The notes beneath the pieces are model-generated. The model was not told the DNA's origin. It searched no databases and saw only the letters and a program-made list of their open reading frames with translations. Positions 10,780-22,436 of a stretch of DNA of 64,000 nt are shown here, one piece after another. Origin of the DNA: Morella rubra (taxonomy: Eukaryota; Streptophyta; Magnoliopsida; Fagales; Myricaceae); NCBI GenBank assembly GCA_003952965.2, contig CM025853.1:10053161-10117160 (forward strand), given 5' to 3'. The stretch's first letter is position 1, and the number at the start of each line of letters is the position of its first letter. The position numbers and the translations under genes were made by a program.

Positions 10780-12006
10780 ATGAGCAAGCGTGCACATACG
10801 AGCAGCCAGGCTGATATCGAGCAACCTTCCGGTTCTACTTTGATGTTGGAGCAGCATACAACAATTGTTATGTCCCGCTCGATTGTTGTCGAGCGGGACA
10901 TAAAGTTGGCAGATTTCTACAACCTGACTTTTGAGGGCCGGACGCTTCCGGAGGTGGTGGAGGAGATAGGTTGGCTTCCGTTGATTCATAGGACTGGGTA
11001 TGCATCGAAAAACCTAGTGCGGGAGTTCTATTGTTCCATTTTACGGGCGACAGACATCGAGGAGCCTAGTATGGAGCTCACAGTCCATAATGTTCTGATC
11101 GTATTCTCGTTGGACGAGTTGGCGAGATTCTTGGGGTACGAGAGGGATTTGACAGCGTTCCCAAACCTGCCAATGAGTGAAGGAGGGCCGGCCTACTAAG
11201 GCGAGGTATTCGGGCCATGCTAGGTGATGATACATCGATTTTGGACGGAGCTTATATGTACACGGCAGTTGCATCCTTTCTGGCGGATCATGCACCTGAT
11301 TTATGCTCCACCATCGACCTGAGGAAGCACACTACGGAGTTGTCTTATAGCCAGGCGGAGTTCTTGTACCTGGTAGTTTTTCGGGGGCTACCTGTTGATA
11401 TGGCATCCTACATCTATCAGTCCGTTCGTGCAGAGGCCCTGAAGACGGATGTTGTAATTTCATTGCTGCACGGGATTCTACTGACCCACTTCCTGCACTC
11501 CCTGCTGGTACCCGAGGGTGCTGACGAGCCGAGGGCCATTCCAGTTGGGTCTATCAACAAGACAACGCTCTCCAAATCGATTGCCCAGACACGCCAAGCA
11601 CTGAATGCTGCTCGGGCTGCTAGAGTTAGACAACAGGAGCAGCCTGAAAAGGTTGGGGAGCAACAGGATCCTGGGCAGAGCTCGACCTAGGGATTTGGGG
11701 CACAAGGACCAGGGTTGGATGGATGACATGATGATGCAACTGACTGAGCAGATGCAATCGGTCTTGCGGCCCACCCATGAGATGGTCAGTGATATCAGTT
11801 GTCGGCTAATAACTTTGGAGCAAAAGGTCATGGACATGGACTCTGGGTGGAAGAAGGAGATCGCTGTGGTTCAGGAGGCCATGAGGAAAACGGAAACTAG
11901 TGCTAACTTATTTGCATTGACTCAGCAGGTCGTGCATATAGAGGAGCACCTTAGTCAAATCCGAGACGTTCTAACAATCACGAATGATGACAATGATGAC
12001 CTGTAG
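10780..12006 (+). pseudogene. CACTA gene 2: 'putative plant transposon protein'-like
   Basis: A leader exon (about 10030-10117, donor AG|GTATG) and an intron ending ATGCAG at 10766 precede the ATG at 10780 (MSKRAHTSSQ). The first 139 codons contain W-L-P-L-I-H, a K-N-L-V-R-E-F-Y block and a conserved F-S-L-D-E-L-A-R-F-L-G segment. This arrangement resembles the plant-specific domain found in Athila-type ORF1 and many 'putative plant transposon protein' entries (PF20167). An extra base near 11176 ends the frame, and it resumes at 11217-11690. A further shift near 11690 leads into a coiled-coil C-terminus (E-Q-M-Q-S-V-L-R-P; L-E-Q-K-V) rich in Asp at the end. A close homologue lies at 45949-47062. 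The family assignment is inference; the reaction, if any, is unknown. Confidence 0.55.
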
Positions 12007-12224
12007 CTTTATTATGATTTTTATTTATTTTTATTTTGTTTTAAGGACATTTTTCTATTATGTTTTATGGACATCGATTTGTATTTATTTGATGTTATTT
12101 TGTTTATATTTTGTTTTGAGGATATTTGATATATTTATGTTATCTCAGTTATGTTATAATTGTTATTAGAACTTAATACAATATGAATTGTTATTAGAAC
12201 AAATAATAAAAGTTCCTCAAAACC

Positions 12225-13055
12225 CGTTCGAACGACTTTGAAACCGTCCGAACGGTTTATTATACGGTCGGACGATTTCGTTTATGATCCTTTTATTTAG
12301 ACGCTGTCATTTGGGATTTCCAAACGGCGTTGTGCAATGTAAGATACCGTTCGGATAAATTTTGTGTGTCCGAAAGTTTGTGTTTTGACCAGACGCTGTC
12401 GTTTGAGGATTACTAAAACGGAGACCAAAGATAGCGTTCAGACTGTTTGAAGCCTGAGGAAATTTTAGCGGCAACAATTCCCTTGAAAACTAATACACGT
12501 AAGTGTTCGAACTTAATTTTACTTGTCCGAACGGTATTCAGTCGTTTCAAAGTTGTTGAATCGCAGACAGGGGAGGAAAAACGGGAAACACTTTGAAAAC
12601 GAGAGATTTGAGCAAGAGGAGAAGACGAGAGCTGATTTTGAGAGTCCAACCGAATTGAATCGGGTGTGGAAGAGCAACTCATTCAGAATTTGATATTGGA
12701 TTGCATTTGAGGTTAGTGGGTTCTAAATTGAATTATTTTAGGATGAAAAGCATAGATTTTATGATATAAAAGCATGTGTTTTTCGAAATTTTTGGTTCTA
12801 AAATGATAGCAATTGAGTTTATGCTTGGTTGTGATGTGTTTATATTGAAGTGTTTGTGATTTGGGGAAGAATTTTGTAGTGAAAATGGAGTCTTTGTGTC
12901 AAAGAACTGTCTTGTTCGACAATTGCAGTCCGGACGGATTATGTCCGTCTGGACTCTTTTTTTTTGGGATCCAACGCTTTTGCAAAAAGCGTCCGAACGC
13001 TTATGGTTTATGCGAACGGTTTAGATTACATCCGAACGGTTTTTAGCTTTTATGT
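12225..13055. repeat. motif array 3 and third leader exon in CACTA 1
   Basis: CGTTCGAACG/CGTCCGAACG-type motifs occur at 12225-12545 and 12925-13045. Between them is a purine-rich leader (about 12560-12711, donor GAG|GTTAGT). It parallels the leaders of genes 1 and 2 and probably belongs to the TNP2 transcript. Confidence 0.6.
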
Positions 13056-13087
13056 TCTTGCATTCATTTAGTAGCCCTAGCCCGTTT

Positions 13088-13130
13088 AAGAATTACACGG
13101 AGTTCGGATAACGAACTCGGTGTAATTCTT
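13088..13130. repeat. 19 bp-arm hairpin at the edge of the TNP2 duplication
   Basis: AAGAATTACACGGAGTTCG, loop GATAA, then CGAACTCGGTGTAATTCTT: 18 of 19 positions pair. The second copy of the duplication (15293-15335) carries the same left arm, but its right arm has lost five bases. Confidence 0.8.
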
Positions 13131-13132
13131 GA

Positions 13133-15210
13133 ATTGTCACGTTATGGACAGTTTGAGTTTACAATATGCGTAATGTGCGTAATTGTATCTGCTATTGTGA
13201 CTATTGTGTTTAGAAATTTTGATGAAAATCTCCTTTTGTCCTTCGGATACACATTAGCATTGAGTTTATATACTTGCCTTAAAATGGTGGGTGTTTATGC
13301 TCAATATTGTAGGCGTGTATCTGGGGACTGAGGAGAAATGCTGTCGAAATTTCTAGAGCATCGGTCACAATGGTCGGGTCAATTACGTGCAGTACGTGAT
13401 ATTGTAAACTTGAATGGTTTAGGACCTATCACCTGAAGAAATTGGAGTTGAGTATGAATGTCATCATCATTGTTTGCATTATTATTTGTATTTTCGTCTT
13501 TGAAGGAACAATATGGATAAAGCTGGATTTATGAGGCTGATAGACTGAAAAGTGCGAAGTATAGTGATGGTGTTCGGGATTTTATGAGTGTTGCCCGTAG
13601 TTATGCAGATAGTTTGGAATGATAAGATGTCCATGTAAGATATGTAAGAATGTGTTGTTCCAACGTGTGGATGAGATGGAGGATCATTTATTCATAATTG
13701 GGTTTGACCAGAGTTACATTCATTGGGTATTTCAAGGAGAGTTAATTTCAGAAGTTCTAACCGGGTAGTGACTTTAGAACCTGAACCTTGTAGTGAAGAC
13801 TCTGGGGGAAACATAAATGATGATATAAGAGACATGTTAGAAGATTTTGAGGCAGGAGGAGGGGTTGATGAGAACGCTGGTGAAAATATGCTAGGTCCAG
13901 AAACAGTCAAGTTTGGATTTTTCGAGTATACCAAGTTATGGCGGATGCTGAGCGAGAGTTGTATCCCAGATGTAAGAAGTACTCGAAGTTGTCTTTCGTT
14001 GTTAGGTTACTTCATGTGAAGTCGGAGAATAATTTGACTGTAAAGGCGTTTGATGATGTGTTGGGCTTAATAAAAGATGCACTGCTGGAGGGGGAGACAC
14101 TTCCTAATTCTTATTATGAGGCAAAAAAGTTAAGAAAAATTTTAGGCTTTAGCTACGATAACATACATGCGTGCTTAAATGACTGTGTATTGTTTTGGAA
14201 GGAGTACAGCGAGTTACAAGAGTGTCCGTGTGTGGGCATCGAGGTGGAAGTACAGTCAGAATACCAATCAAAGGTTCCTTAAAAAGTGCTGCGCATTTTC
14301 CCTTGAAACCGAGGTTGCAGAGATTGTTTCTGTCAAGGCAAACAGCAACGAATATACGATGGCACCTAGAGAAGCGTATGATTGATGATGGAGTGATAAG
14401 GAATCCTGCAGACTCTGGGGTATGGAAAGACCTCGATAAGAAGTATGAATGGTTTGGTCGGGAATCTCGGAACGTCGGTGGGTTTGGCATTTGATGGTTC
14501 AATCCGTTTGGCAACATGAGCTTATCGTATAGTATATGGCCAGTGGTACTAATTCCATACAATTTGCGCCATGGAAATGTATGAAGTTTCAAGTTTCATG
14601 CTGTCATTGCTTATTCGGGTCCAAGAAGTCCCAGGAATGATATCGACGTCTACTTGTAGCCATTGATAGATGAGTTGAAGGAGTTGTGGGAAAATGGAGT
14701 GCAAACATACGACGCAGCCGTGTCAAGTTCATTCAAGTTACATGCTGCTTTGCTTTGGACAATAAATGATTTTTTGGCTTATGGTAATCTCTCGGGTTGG
14801 AGTACGAAAGGACATTAGCATGCCCTAATTGCAATGCGAACACAATGTCGTTTTGGTTGAAACATGGGGGCAAACATTATTTTTTGGGACATCACGGTAT
14901 TTGCCCGCGACGCATGAGTGGAGGCATGATGTCGACATATTTGATAAGAAAAAAGAGTTTAGAACAGCGCCTGAAGAAGTCACTGGAGAGGAGATATTCA
15001 ACAACTTGAATCGGTACCGTTATGTTCGTTTGGGAAGACTCAGAAGAAGAGAAAACAGGCTGAAATGAGTTAAGTTGGACGCAGCATATTCTTTGAGTTG
15101 CCATACTGGTCAGATTGAAACTTCGACATAATTTGGACGTCATGCACATAGAGAAGAATATTTGCAATGTGAACTTTGGTCGATGGTAAGACTTAAATCC
15201 GTTCCTAGTC
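13133..15210 (+). pseudogene. TNP2 transposase, N-terminal and central part, duplicate copy a
   Basis: Broken coding DNA for a CACTA TNP2 transposase. From ATG 13513 it shows a Transposase-associated-type domain (PF13963): C-x-C-x-x-C-x-N and the D-E-M-E-D-H-L-F...W-V-F-x-G-E pattern, 13513-13750. Next comes an acidic linker, then the tnp2 core (PF02992) with A-D-S-G-V-W-K-D, I-D-V-Y-L-Q-P-L, L-W-x-N-G-V-Q-T-Y-D and W-T-I-N-D-F near 14650-14780. Frame changes at about 13540, 13620, 14490, 14520 and 14780 break it, so no protein of family length (~700-1000 aa) can be made. It ends where the second copy begins. Confidence 0.8.
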
Positions 15211-15214
15211 CTTA

Positions 15215-18200
15215 TGAATTTTGCAAAAAGAAGCTTATGAAAGATTACGTCCGACTATGTTCTTGCATTCATTTAGTAGCCTTATTTAAGAATTACACGG
15301 AGTTCGGATAACGAACTCGAATTCTTGAATTGTGTTATTTTGAGTTTACAATATGCGTAATGTTAATTGTATCTGCTATTGTGACCTCCTTTTGTCCTTC
15401 GGATGCATTGAGGCCTTAAATGGTGTGTTTATGCTCAATATTGTAGGCGTGTATCTGGGGACTGAGGAAAATGCTGTCGAAATTTCTAAGCATCGGTCAC
15501 AATGGTCGGGTCAATTACGTGCAGTACGTGATATTGTAAACTTGAATGGAGGACCTATCACCTGAAGAAATTGGAGTTGAGTATGAATGTCATCATCATT
15601 GTTTGCATTAGTATTTTCGTCTTTGAAGGAACAATATGGATAAGAGTGGATTTATGAGGCTGATAGACTAAAAGTGCGAAGTATAGTGATGGTGTTCGGG
15701 ATTTTATGAGTGTTGCCCGTAGTTATGCAGATAGTCGGGACTGATAAGATGTCCATGTAAGAAATGTAAAAATGTGTTGTTCCAACGTGTGGACGAGATG
15801 GAGGATCATTTATTCATAATTGGGTTTGACCAGAGTTACACTCATTGGGTATTTCACGGAGAGTCAATTTCAGAAGTTCTAACCGGGTAGTGACTTTAGA
15901 ACCTGAACCTCTCTGGGGGAAACATAAATGATGATATGAGAGACATGTTAGAAGATTTTGAGGCAGGAGCAGGGGTTGATGAGAACGCTGGTGAAAATAT
16001 GCTAGGTCCTGAAACAGTCAAGTGGATTTTTCGAGTATACCAAGTTATGGGCGGATGCTGAGCGAGAGTTGTATCCCGGGTGTAAGAAGTACTCGAAGTT
16101 GTCTTTCGTTGTTAGGTTACTTCATGTGAAGTCGGAGAATAATTTGACTGTAAAGGCGTTTGAAGATGTGTTGGGCTTGATAAAAGATGCACTGCCGGAG
16201 GGGGAGACACTTCCTAAATCTTATTATGAGGCAAAAAAGTTAAGAAAAATTTAGGCTTTAGCTACGATAACATACATGCGTGCTTAAATGACTGTGTATT
16301 GTTTTGGAAGGAGTACAGTGAGTTACAAGAGTGTCCGTGTGTGGGCATCGAGGTGGAAGTACAGTCAGAATACCAATCAAAGGTTCCTCAAAAAGTGCTG
16401 CGCATTTTCCCTTGAAACCGAGGTTGCAGAGATTGTTTCTGTCAAGGCAAACAGCAACGAATATACGATGGCACCAAGAGAAGCGTGTGATTGAAGATGG
16501 GTGATGAGGCATCCTGCAGACTCTGGGGTATGGAAAGACCTCGATAAGAAGTATGAATGGTTTGGTCGGGAATCTCGGAACGTCGGTGGGTTTGGCATCT
16601 GATGGTTCAATCCGTTTGGCAACATGAGCTATCGTATAGTATATGGCCAGTGGTACTAATTCCATACAATTTGCCGCCATGGAAATGTATGAAGTTTCAA
16701 GTTTCATGCTGTCATTGCTTATTCGGGTCCAAGAAGTTGATATCGACGTCTACTTGCAGCCATTGATAGATGAGTTGAAGGAGTTGTGGGAAAATGGAGT
16801 GCAGACGTACGACGCAGCCGTGTCAAGTCCATTCAAGTTACATGCTGCTTTGCTTTGGACAATAAATGATTTTTGGCTTATGGTAATCTCTCGGGTTGGA
16901 GTACGAAAGGACGGTTAGCATGCCCTAATTGCAATGCGAACACAATGTCGTTTTGGTTGAAACATGGGGGCAAACATTATTTTTTGGGACATCACCAGTA
17001 TTTGCCCGCGACGCATGGTGGAGGCATGATGTGACATATTTGATGAAAAAGAGTTTAGAGCAGCGCCTGAAGAAGTCACTGGAGAGGAGATACTTCAACA
17101 ACTTGAATCGGTACCGTTATGTTCGTTTGGGAAGACTCAGAAGAAGAGAAAACAGAATGAGTTAAGTTGGACGAAGCGCAGCATATTCTTTGAGTTGCCA
17201 TACTGGTCAGATTTGAAACTTCGACATAATTTGGACGTCATGCACATAGAGAAGAATATTTGTGACAATGTGTTGGGAACTTTGATGAACGTCGATGGTA
17301 AGACGAAGGACAATGCTAGTGCTCGGAGGGACTTGGCATTAATGGGCATTAAAAAAGATTTGCATTTGCAGGTTTGGGGTCAGCAGAGGTGATGCCTCAG
17401 CATTATTTACTTTAACAAGGATGAACGTAAGAAGTGTTGTGAATGGCTGAAGGGTGTCAAGTTTCCGGATGGATACGCCTCTAACATATCCGGTGCGTGA
17501 ATATAAAAGAAGGGAAGATAATGGGTATGAAGAGTCACGACTCACACGTCTTGTTGCAGACTATTACCGGCAATGATACACGGGTTGTTAGGAAACGAAG
17601 TATGTACAGCGTTGACTGAGTTGAGCTTATTCTTTAGAGACTTGTGCTCAAGAACAATACGTTTAGACGTTGTGGACCAGTTAGAGAAGGACATCGGAAT
17701 GATTCTTTGCAAGTTGGAAGGCATTTTCCCTCCATCATTTTTTACTATTATGGTTCATTTAGCAGTTCATTTACCTCGGGAGGTGAAACTTGGGGGTCCC
17801 GTTCAATTTCGTGGATGTATCCAATGGAGAGGTATATGGGGAAGATGAAGCGTTTCGTTAAGAACAGGCACGGTGTGAGGGCTCCATAGCAGAGAATTAT
17901 ATGTTAAATGAATGTCTAACATTTTGCTCAATGTATCTTGGTACGGTTGAGACGAGATTTAATAGAAAAGACCGGAATTATGCCGACATGGATGATCGAA
18001 GTTGTCGTTTTTCTGTGTTTACTCAAAGTGTTCGACCGCTGGGAGCTGGTAAGGGTCAAGATTTGAATAGAAAGGAATTTACAAAAGCGCAGTGGTACGT
18101 ACTCAACAACTGTTCAGAAATCAGCCAACATATAGAGTAAGCGCATATAAGAATATTTTCTCATTTAATCACTTATCAGTTCATTATATTTTAATTTATT

Positions 18201-19133
18201 ATAAAATATCTTATCTCTTTATAGCGAGCACTTGGAAGAGATGAGGAGACAATCACCAATAAATGTTGATAGGAGGCACGAAGAAGGATTTCGTTATGGT
18301 TTAGAAATCGGGTATTTATTTAATTTTATCTCTATTATATGTTTAATTTTAATTGATTATTATTTTTTAGATTCAAACTTAACACGTGTTTAGTATTTTA
18401 GATTCAAACTATGTGCAATGAAAATCCAGGCTCGGTGTCGGATGATTTGTATGCATTAGCATCTGGTCCAGGATCAGCGGGCACTTTGTTATTCTGGGTG
18501 TGTAGTGAATGGAGTTAGGTTTCACACGGTCTTTCGTGAACAGTTTCGTAACACTCAGATAGTGGTGTGGTTGTTCCGGGGACCATGATGGGGAAGATGT
18601 TGATTTTTACGGCCAGGTCGTGGATATTTACGCGTTGCGTTATTTGCGGGAAAATTTAGTTTATTTACTCAAATGTGACTGGTTTGACTTGAGTACTCAA
18701 AACTTAGGTCTTGATAAAAGTGGTCGGTTTGTTAGTATTAACACATCCCAAAAGTGGTACAAAGACGACCCGTTTGTGCTAGCTTCTCAGGGAATCAAGT
18801 GTTTTATATCGATGATATGAAGTTGGGCGGTCACTGGAAGATTGTTCAAAAGATTACCCTAGAAACACGTATGATATTCCACCTATTGAGGAGGAAGTTA
18901 GTGAAGATGGAGAAGGACCGTCGAACCGTGAAGCATACCAGGAGAATGAGTCTATTGAGCTTTTTGTGGACTTTAGCTCATTTGATATGATCCCATTGAC
19001 TAGAAATGACATCGACACTTATGTAACCGATGATGGTGTTCCATAACAGCGTGAAGTAGAAGGAAGCGATGATTCCTCGGAATCGTTCAGTGAAGATTGT
19101 AGTGATTCGAAGAATATGACTCCGAGGACTAAA
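15215..19133 (+). pseudogene. TNP2 transposase, duplicate copy b plus C-terminal region
   Basis: 15215-~17275 repeats 12980-15210 with many small deletions. It has the same domains (PF13963-type from ATG 15636; tnp2 core to about 17150) and different frameshifts. Beyond the duplication the region continues alone: H-N-L-D-V-M-H-I-E-K-N (17225-17260), the D-I-G-M-I-L-C-K-L-E stretch (17690) and the P-M-E-R-Y-M-G-K-M-K-R motif (17820), a usual late-TNP2 signature. After small introns a DUF4216-like module follows (about 18500-18830: D-F-Y-G-Q, K-C-D-W-F-D, D-P-F-V-L-A-S-Q) with an acidic tail. Stops and shifts near 17390, 17500 and 19044 disable it. The whole is the catalytic gene of the element, inactive as read. 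Confidence 0.8.
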
Positions 19134-19239
19134 GTAACTTTATCGTTTCGATTTACTTTGCGTTTCTATTTTATATTCATTTTGGGTAACATAATTCATT
19201 GTCTTTTTTTTTCTCTAATATTGATTTATTTGGTCACAG

Positions 19240-20836
19240 GACGACGTCATGCCAGCAGGAAGGAAACGCCTTTGGTGCAATTCATCAGTTCGTGCTGAGA
19301 GTAGTCCCGGTACACTAGCAGTGTCAGGTCCTTCACTGGGATAGGAACGAATTACATCCCTTACCACAGCCAGTCCAGTAGGCACCCAAAGTAGTTGTGC
19401 ATGTAAGTATCTTACCCCGTCAATCTTGATTAAATATACTTTTAAATTTCTATCCTTAACTGAATTTTAAATTTATTGTTCTTCATTTGTAGCGACATCC
19501 GGAATTAAACACATTCGAGGTAGTACGCGTGGGATTGCCTTACTCAAGGCTCGCACCAGAGGAAAGCTGACTGTCCATATCCCTGATGGACGTACAGGTG
19601 GTGATGACAAGGCGTCCTCAATGCTCTCGAGTCATATTGGTGCGCTCGTTCGACAACATGTCCCATTTGAGACGAGTAAGTGGAAGGAGGTCCCCGACGA
19701 GGTTAAATCGTACGTAATGAACCGAGTGTTGGTAAGTATAATTCATTAAATTTTAATTGTTGAAACTTTTATATGTACTAACTATTATATATTTAAGGAT
19801 GACTTCCAACTAGATTACGACCGAACTGAGGATTGCGTAACTGTGACGTCTACGATGAACACAGCATACAGGACGCACAAAAATAGAATGTTCCAGCATT
19901 ACTCGGTGTTCAATTCCAAAGAAGGGGCATTAGAACACTTGTATCCTGATATGAGCAAGGAAGACTAGACTCGTACACACATCTGGAGCAAGGTCTTTCC
20001 AAACCTGCCAGAGCATTGTTAGTAAGTAATAAATTTACATTTTTATTATTTATTATTTAAATAAATGACTTAGGTATTTTAATATGCACGTTCTATATTT
20101 CTTTTGATGTACAGAAAAATCCAGAATTTGATGAGATTAGTCCTACGTTGCTGTATAAAAAGACACATACTAATAAGGATGGCATGTGGACATCAGAAGA
20201 TGCACGGGAAAATTTTGTAAGTTGTAATGTTAGATTTAATGATGCATTCGTATGCATTTATGTTTCATATATGCTAATTTTATCTTCTTTTTTAATTTTG
20301 TAGGAAAAATGGAGGTGTTACAATTGCAGCACGAGTTAGAGGGAAAGTCATACACCGAAGTGGAGATTTTCGCTGAGGTGTTGGGGACGAAAGTGGGTTA
20401 CGTGCGAGGTTTAGGCCGTTCAGTACGGTCTGTTGGATCATCTTCATCAGCATCGTCCGTTGATTTGTCCCGAAGATTGGAGGAGGCCAGATTAGAGATT
20501 GAGGAGATGAGGGCTAGACAGATGGAATATGAAGTGCTTCTGGTCAAGTGGTCAAATATGGAGCAGACGATGCGAGAGCATCTACAGATGATAGAGGAGC
20601 AGCAACGGAAGAAAGACGAAGAGCTGATGCAGATGATGGCAGAGCAGCAACGGAAAAAAGACGAAGAGCATCAGAAGATGATGCAGGAACAACAAAGGAA
20701 CCTAGTGGAACAACAAGAACGAAGGATGCAACTAATGGCGGAGCAGATGCGTGAGCAGCTGATGGAGCAGAATCAGACAGTTGCAATCTCGTACGACACC
20801 CAAACGAAAATTTGGGTAGATTTATGTATTTTCACT
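19240..20836 (+). pseudogene. TNPA-like transposase (Transposase_24 family), one in-frame stop
   Basis: Several exons with clear GT/AG borders. The exon at about 19493-19732 holds R-G-S-T-R-G-I-A-L-L and S-S-H-I-G-A-L-V-R-Q-H-V-P. The next (19798-19990) holds D-D-F-Q-L-D and the M-N-T-A-Y-R-T-H-K-N motif but has TAG at 19966 where Trp is expected. A short exon (20114-20216) has T-H-T-N-K-D-G-M-W. The last (from 20305) has the G-K-S-Y-T-E-V-E-I-F-A-E-V-L-G motif and G-Y-V-R-G-L-G, then a long Gln/Glu/Met-rich coiled coil with internal repeats. This matches the PF03004 plant transposase order. In CACTA systems this protein binds sub-terminal repeats. The 3' end is also preserved in the second element (49630-49961). 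Confidence 0.75.
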
Positions 20837-20989
20837 ACTTTGTCAGTACTTATTGATTATGCATTTTATTTACTTTTAATGACGATTACATATTTGTAGA
20901 TATTTTATTATACTACTAGTATTGAATATATTTTTATTTATATTATTTGTAAATTATTTTTAAAATTTTAATTAAATTAATTCAAAATG

Positions 20990-21440
20990 TGGAAAATGGT
21001 TCGAACACTAACAAATGTCGTTCGAACGTTGTAACGTGCGCACGCTTACAAAACAAGTTCGAACCCTTACTCCGTCCGAACGATATTTCTAGCATGCACA
21101 CAGTTTTTATTAGGAAACCGTTCGCACGGTAATAAAACACGTTCCAACGTGTTCTGCGAAAATTGCGTCCGAACTTCGTTTGTAAAAGTTCGAATGGTTT
21201 TGAAGCTAACAAAAAATATTTCGTCATAATGAAACAACGGTGCGGACGTCTTCACAAATGCGTCCGGACATATTTACATTATCGTTTGGACGTTGTTATA
21301 CAACAGTGCAGACGTACGAACGTATAGAGAGAACGTTCGTACAGCTCATGCGAACGATGGACTATACTGGGCATGACGATTTTCAATTTCGTCAGTATGG
21401 CACCACACCGTTCGGACGTGATTATAACCGTCCAAACGGT
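20990..21440. repeat. right-end motif array in CACTA 1
   Basis: GTTCGAACG, CCGTCCGAACG, GTTCGCACGG and CCGTCCAAACGG motifs at irregular spacing, followed by the GTGACAAA repeats that reach the right terminus. Counterpart of 50140-50640. Confidence 0.75.
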
Positions 21441-21603
21441 TTTGAGTGACAGAACATGAAAATCGTCACCTAAAACATTGGCTGACGGGCTTTAGGTAAC
21501 AAACCAGGTGACAACTCGGTTTTGTCACCCAAAACCTTAGCTGACGAAATTTGTACTTTGGGTGACAAATTTTTTGTCACCCAAAGTATTTTTTCTTGTA
21601 GTG

Positions 21604-22032
21604 CGTTGGTTCTTCTCATCCATGGATGTATGCTACTTCTTAATCTGTCTTCTACTTCTTAATCTGGTTCTTTCAACCTTGCATGTACCTAATTATCAAG
21701 TTTCTTTGTATATTTGTGTTTGGAGTTGCGGTTAATTCTGTGTGAGCAAAACTAAGGAATGACTCTACGTTATGCTATATATTCAGCTCTTCATTTTTTT
21801 TTTTTTTGGCTTAACAATTTTTCTTATCTTCTATTCCGGGTATATATATATATGTTAGAGTCACCTGTATAAGTAGAGGTGTCTTAATTATTGGTCTTGG
21901 CCTTAATTAGTATCCCTCTTTACCTCTGCACCCAATGACAAATGCTCTGTGTTAACCAATGATTTTCTTATCCTTCTTGGACCATTTTTCCCGCCTTAAT
22001 AAATTGTAACTTCTATGACTTGTCACCGCCGA
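21604..22032. other. displaced 3' flank of the PCR pseudogene
   Basis: 'gtttggagttgcggtta' (21718-) pairs with 'tttttggagttgcgtac' at 57270 downstream of the intact gene, so this is the old 3' flank pushed 14 kb away by the CACTA. A short TA run lies at 21841-21853. Confidence 0.6.
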
Positions 22033-22037
22033 CTTTG

Positions 22038-22431
22038 TGTTGAGATCCCACATTGCTTAGGAGAACCTAAGTAGAAGACTTAATAAAAGGGCTTGAATAA
22101 CTCTAACTTTAAGGCATGTCTTTTGGTCTAGAACCCAGGTCCTCATCAATTGGTGGCCCATGCGTCTTTCCTAGGCCGTGTGGTGGCTTGCATGAACCCA
22201 TTTCTTGGACCCTATGGATCCGGTATGGGTTGCGTAGGCCCAAGTCGGATAAAAGCCCCTTATAGAGGACATGACGGAGATGCACTTGATAAGGATGTCG
22301 GTCTTCGAAGGATGGGGAAATATTGAGATCCCACATTGCTAAGGAGAACTTAATTAGAAGACTTAATAAGAGGGCTTGGATACCTCTAACTTCTAGGCAT
22401 ATCTTTCGGTGTAGGGCCTAGGTCCTCATCA
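22038..22431. mobile_element. TRIM (miniature LTR retrotransposon)
   Basis: Two ~111 bp terminal repeats (22038-22148 and 22321-22431), both with 'TTGAGATCCCACATTGCT' near the start and '...GGTCCTCATCA' at the end. They flank a 172 bp interior without ORFs. CTTTG at 22033-22037 and again at 22432-22436 is a perfect 5 bp TSD. A TGGTGGCCCATGCG primer site follows the left repeat, and a purine tract (GAAGGATGGGGAAA) precedes the right one. Confidence 0.88.
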
Positions 22432-22436
22432 CTTTG

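Larger units (their letters stand above)
7653..21603 (+). mobile_element. CACTA (En/Spm-like) element 1, 13.95 kb
   Basis: The left end CGCTACAAGAAA (one change from CACTACAAGAAA) and the right end TTTTTTCTTGTAGTG are inverted termini. Inside both ends come GGTGACAAA/TTTGTCACC sub-terminal repeats. Flanking triplets GGT and CGT may be a decayed 3 bp TSD. The bases on either side rejoin to match the 3' flank of the intact PCR gene, so the insertion lies in the former 3' UTR. It carries damaged genes in this order: small coiled-coil ORF, PF20167-like ORF, TNP2 region (partly duplicated), DUF4216-like region, TNPA-like gene. Its own transposase is broken, so mobility would need help from another copy. 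Confidence 0.9.

Noticed and set aside
22038..22431. Cassandra-type TRIM with a 5S rRNA-like promoter
   Set aside because: I cannot see the 5S internal control-box sequence in the repeats, so it is left as an unnamed TRIM.
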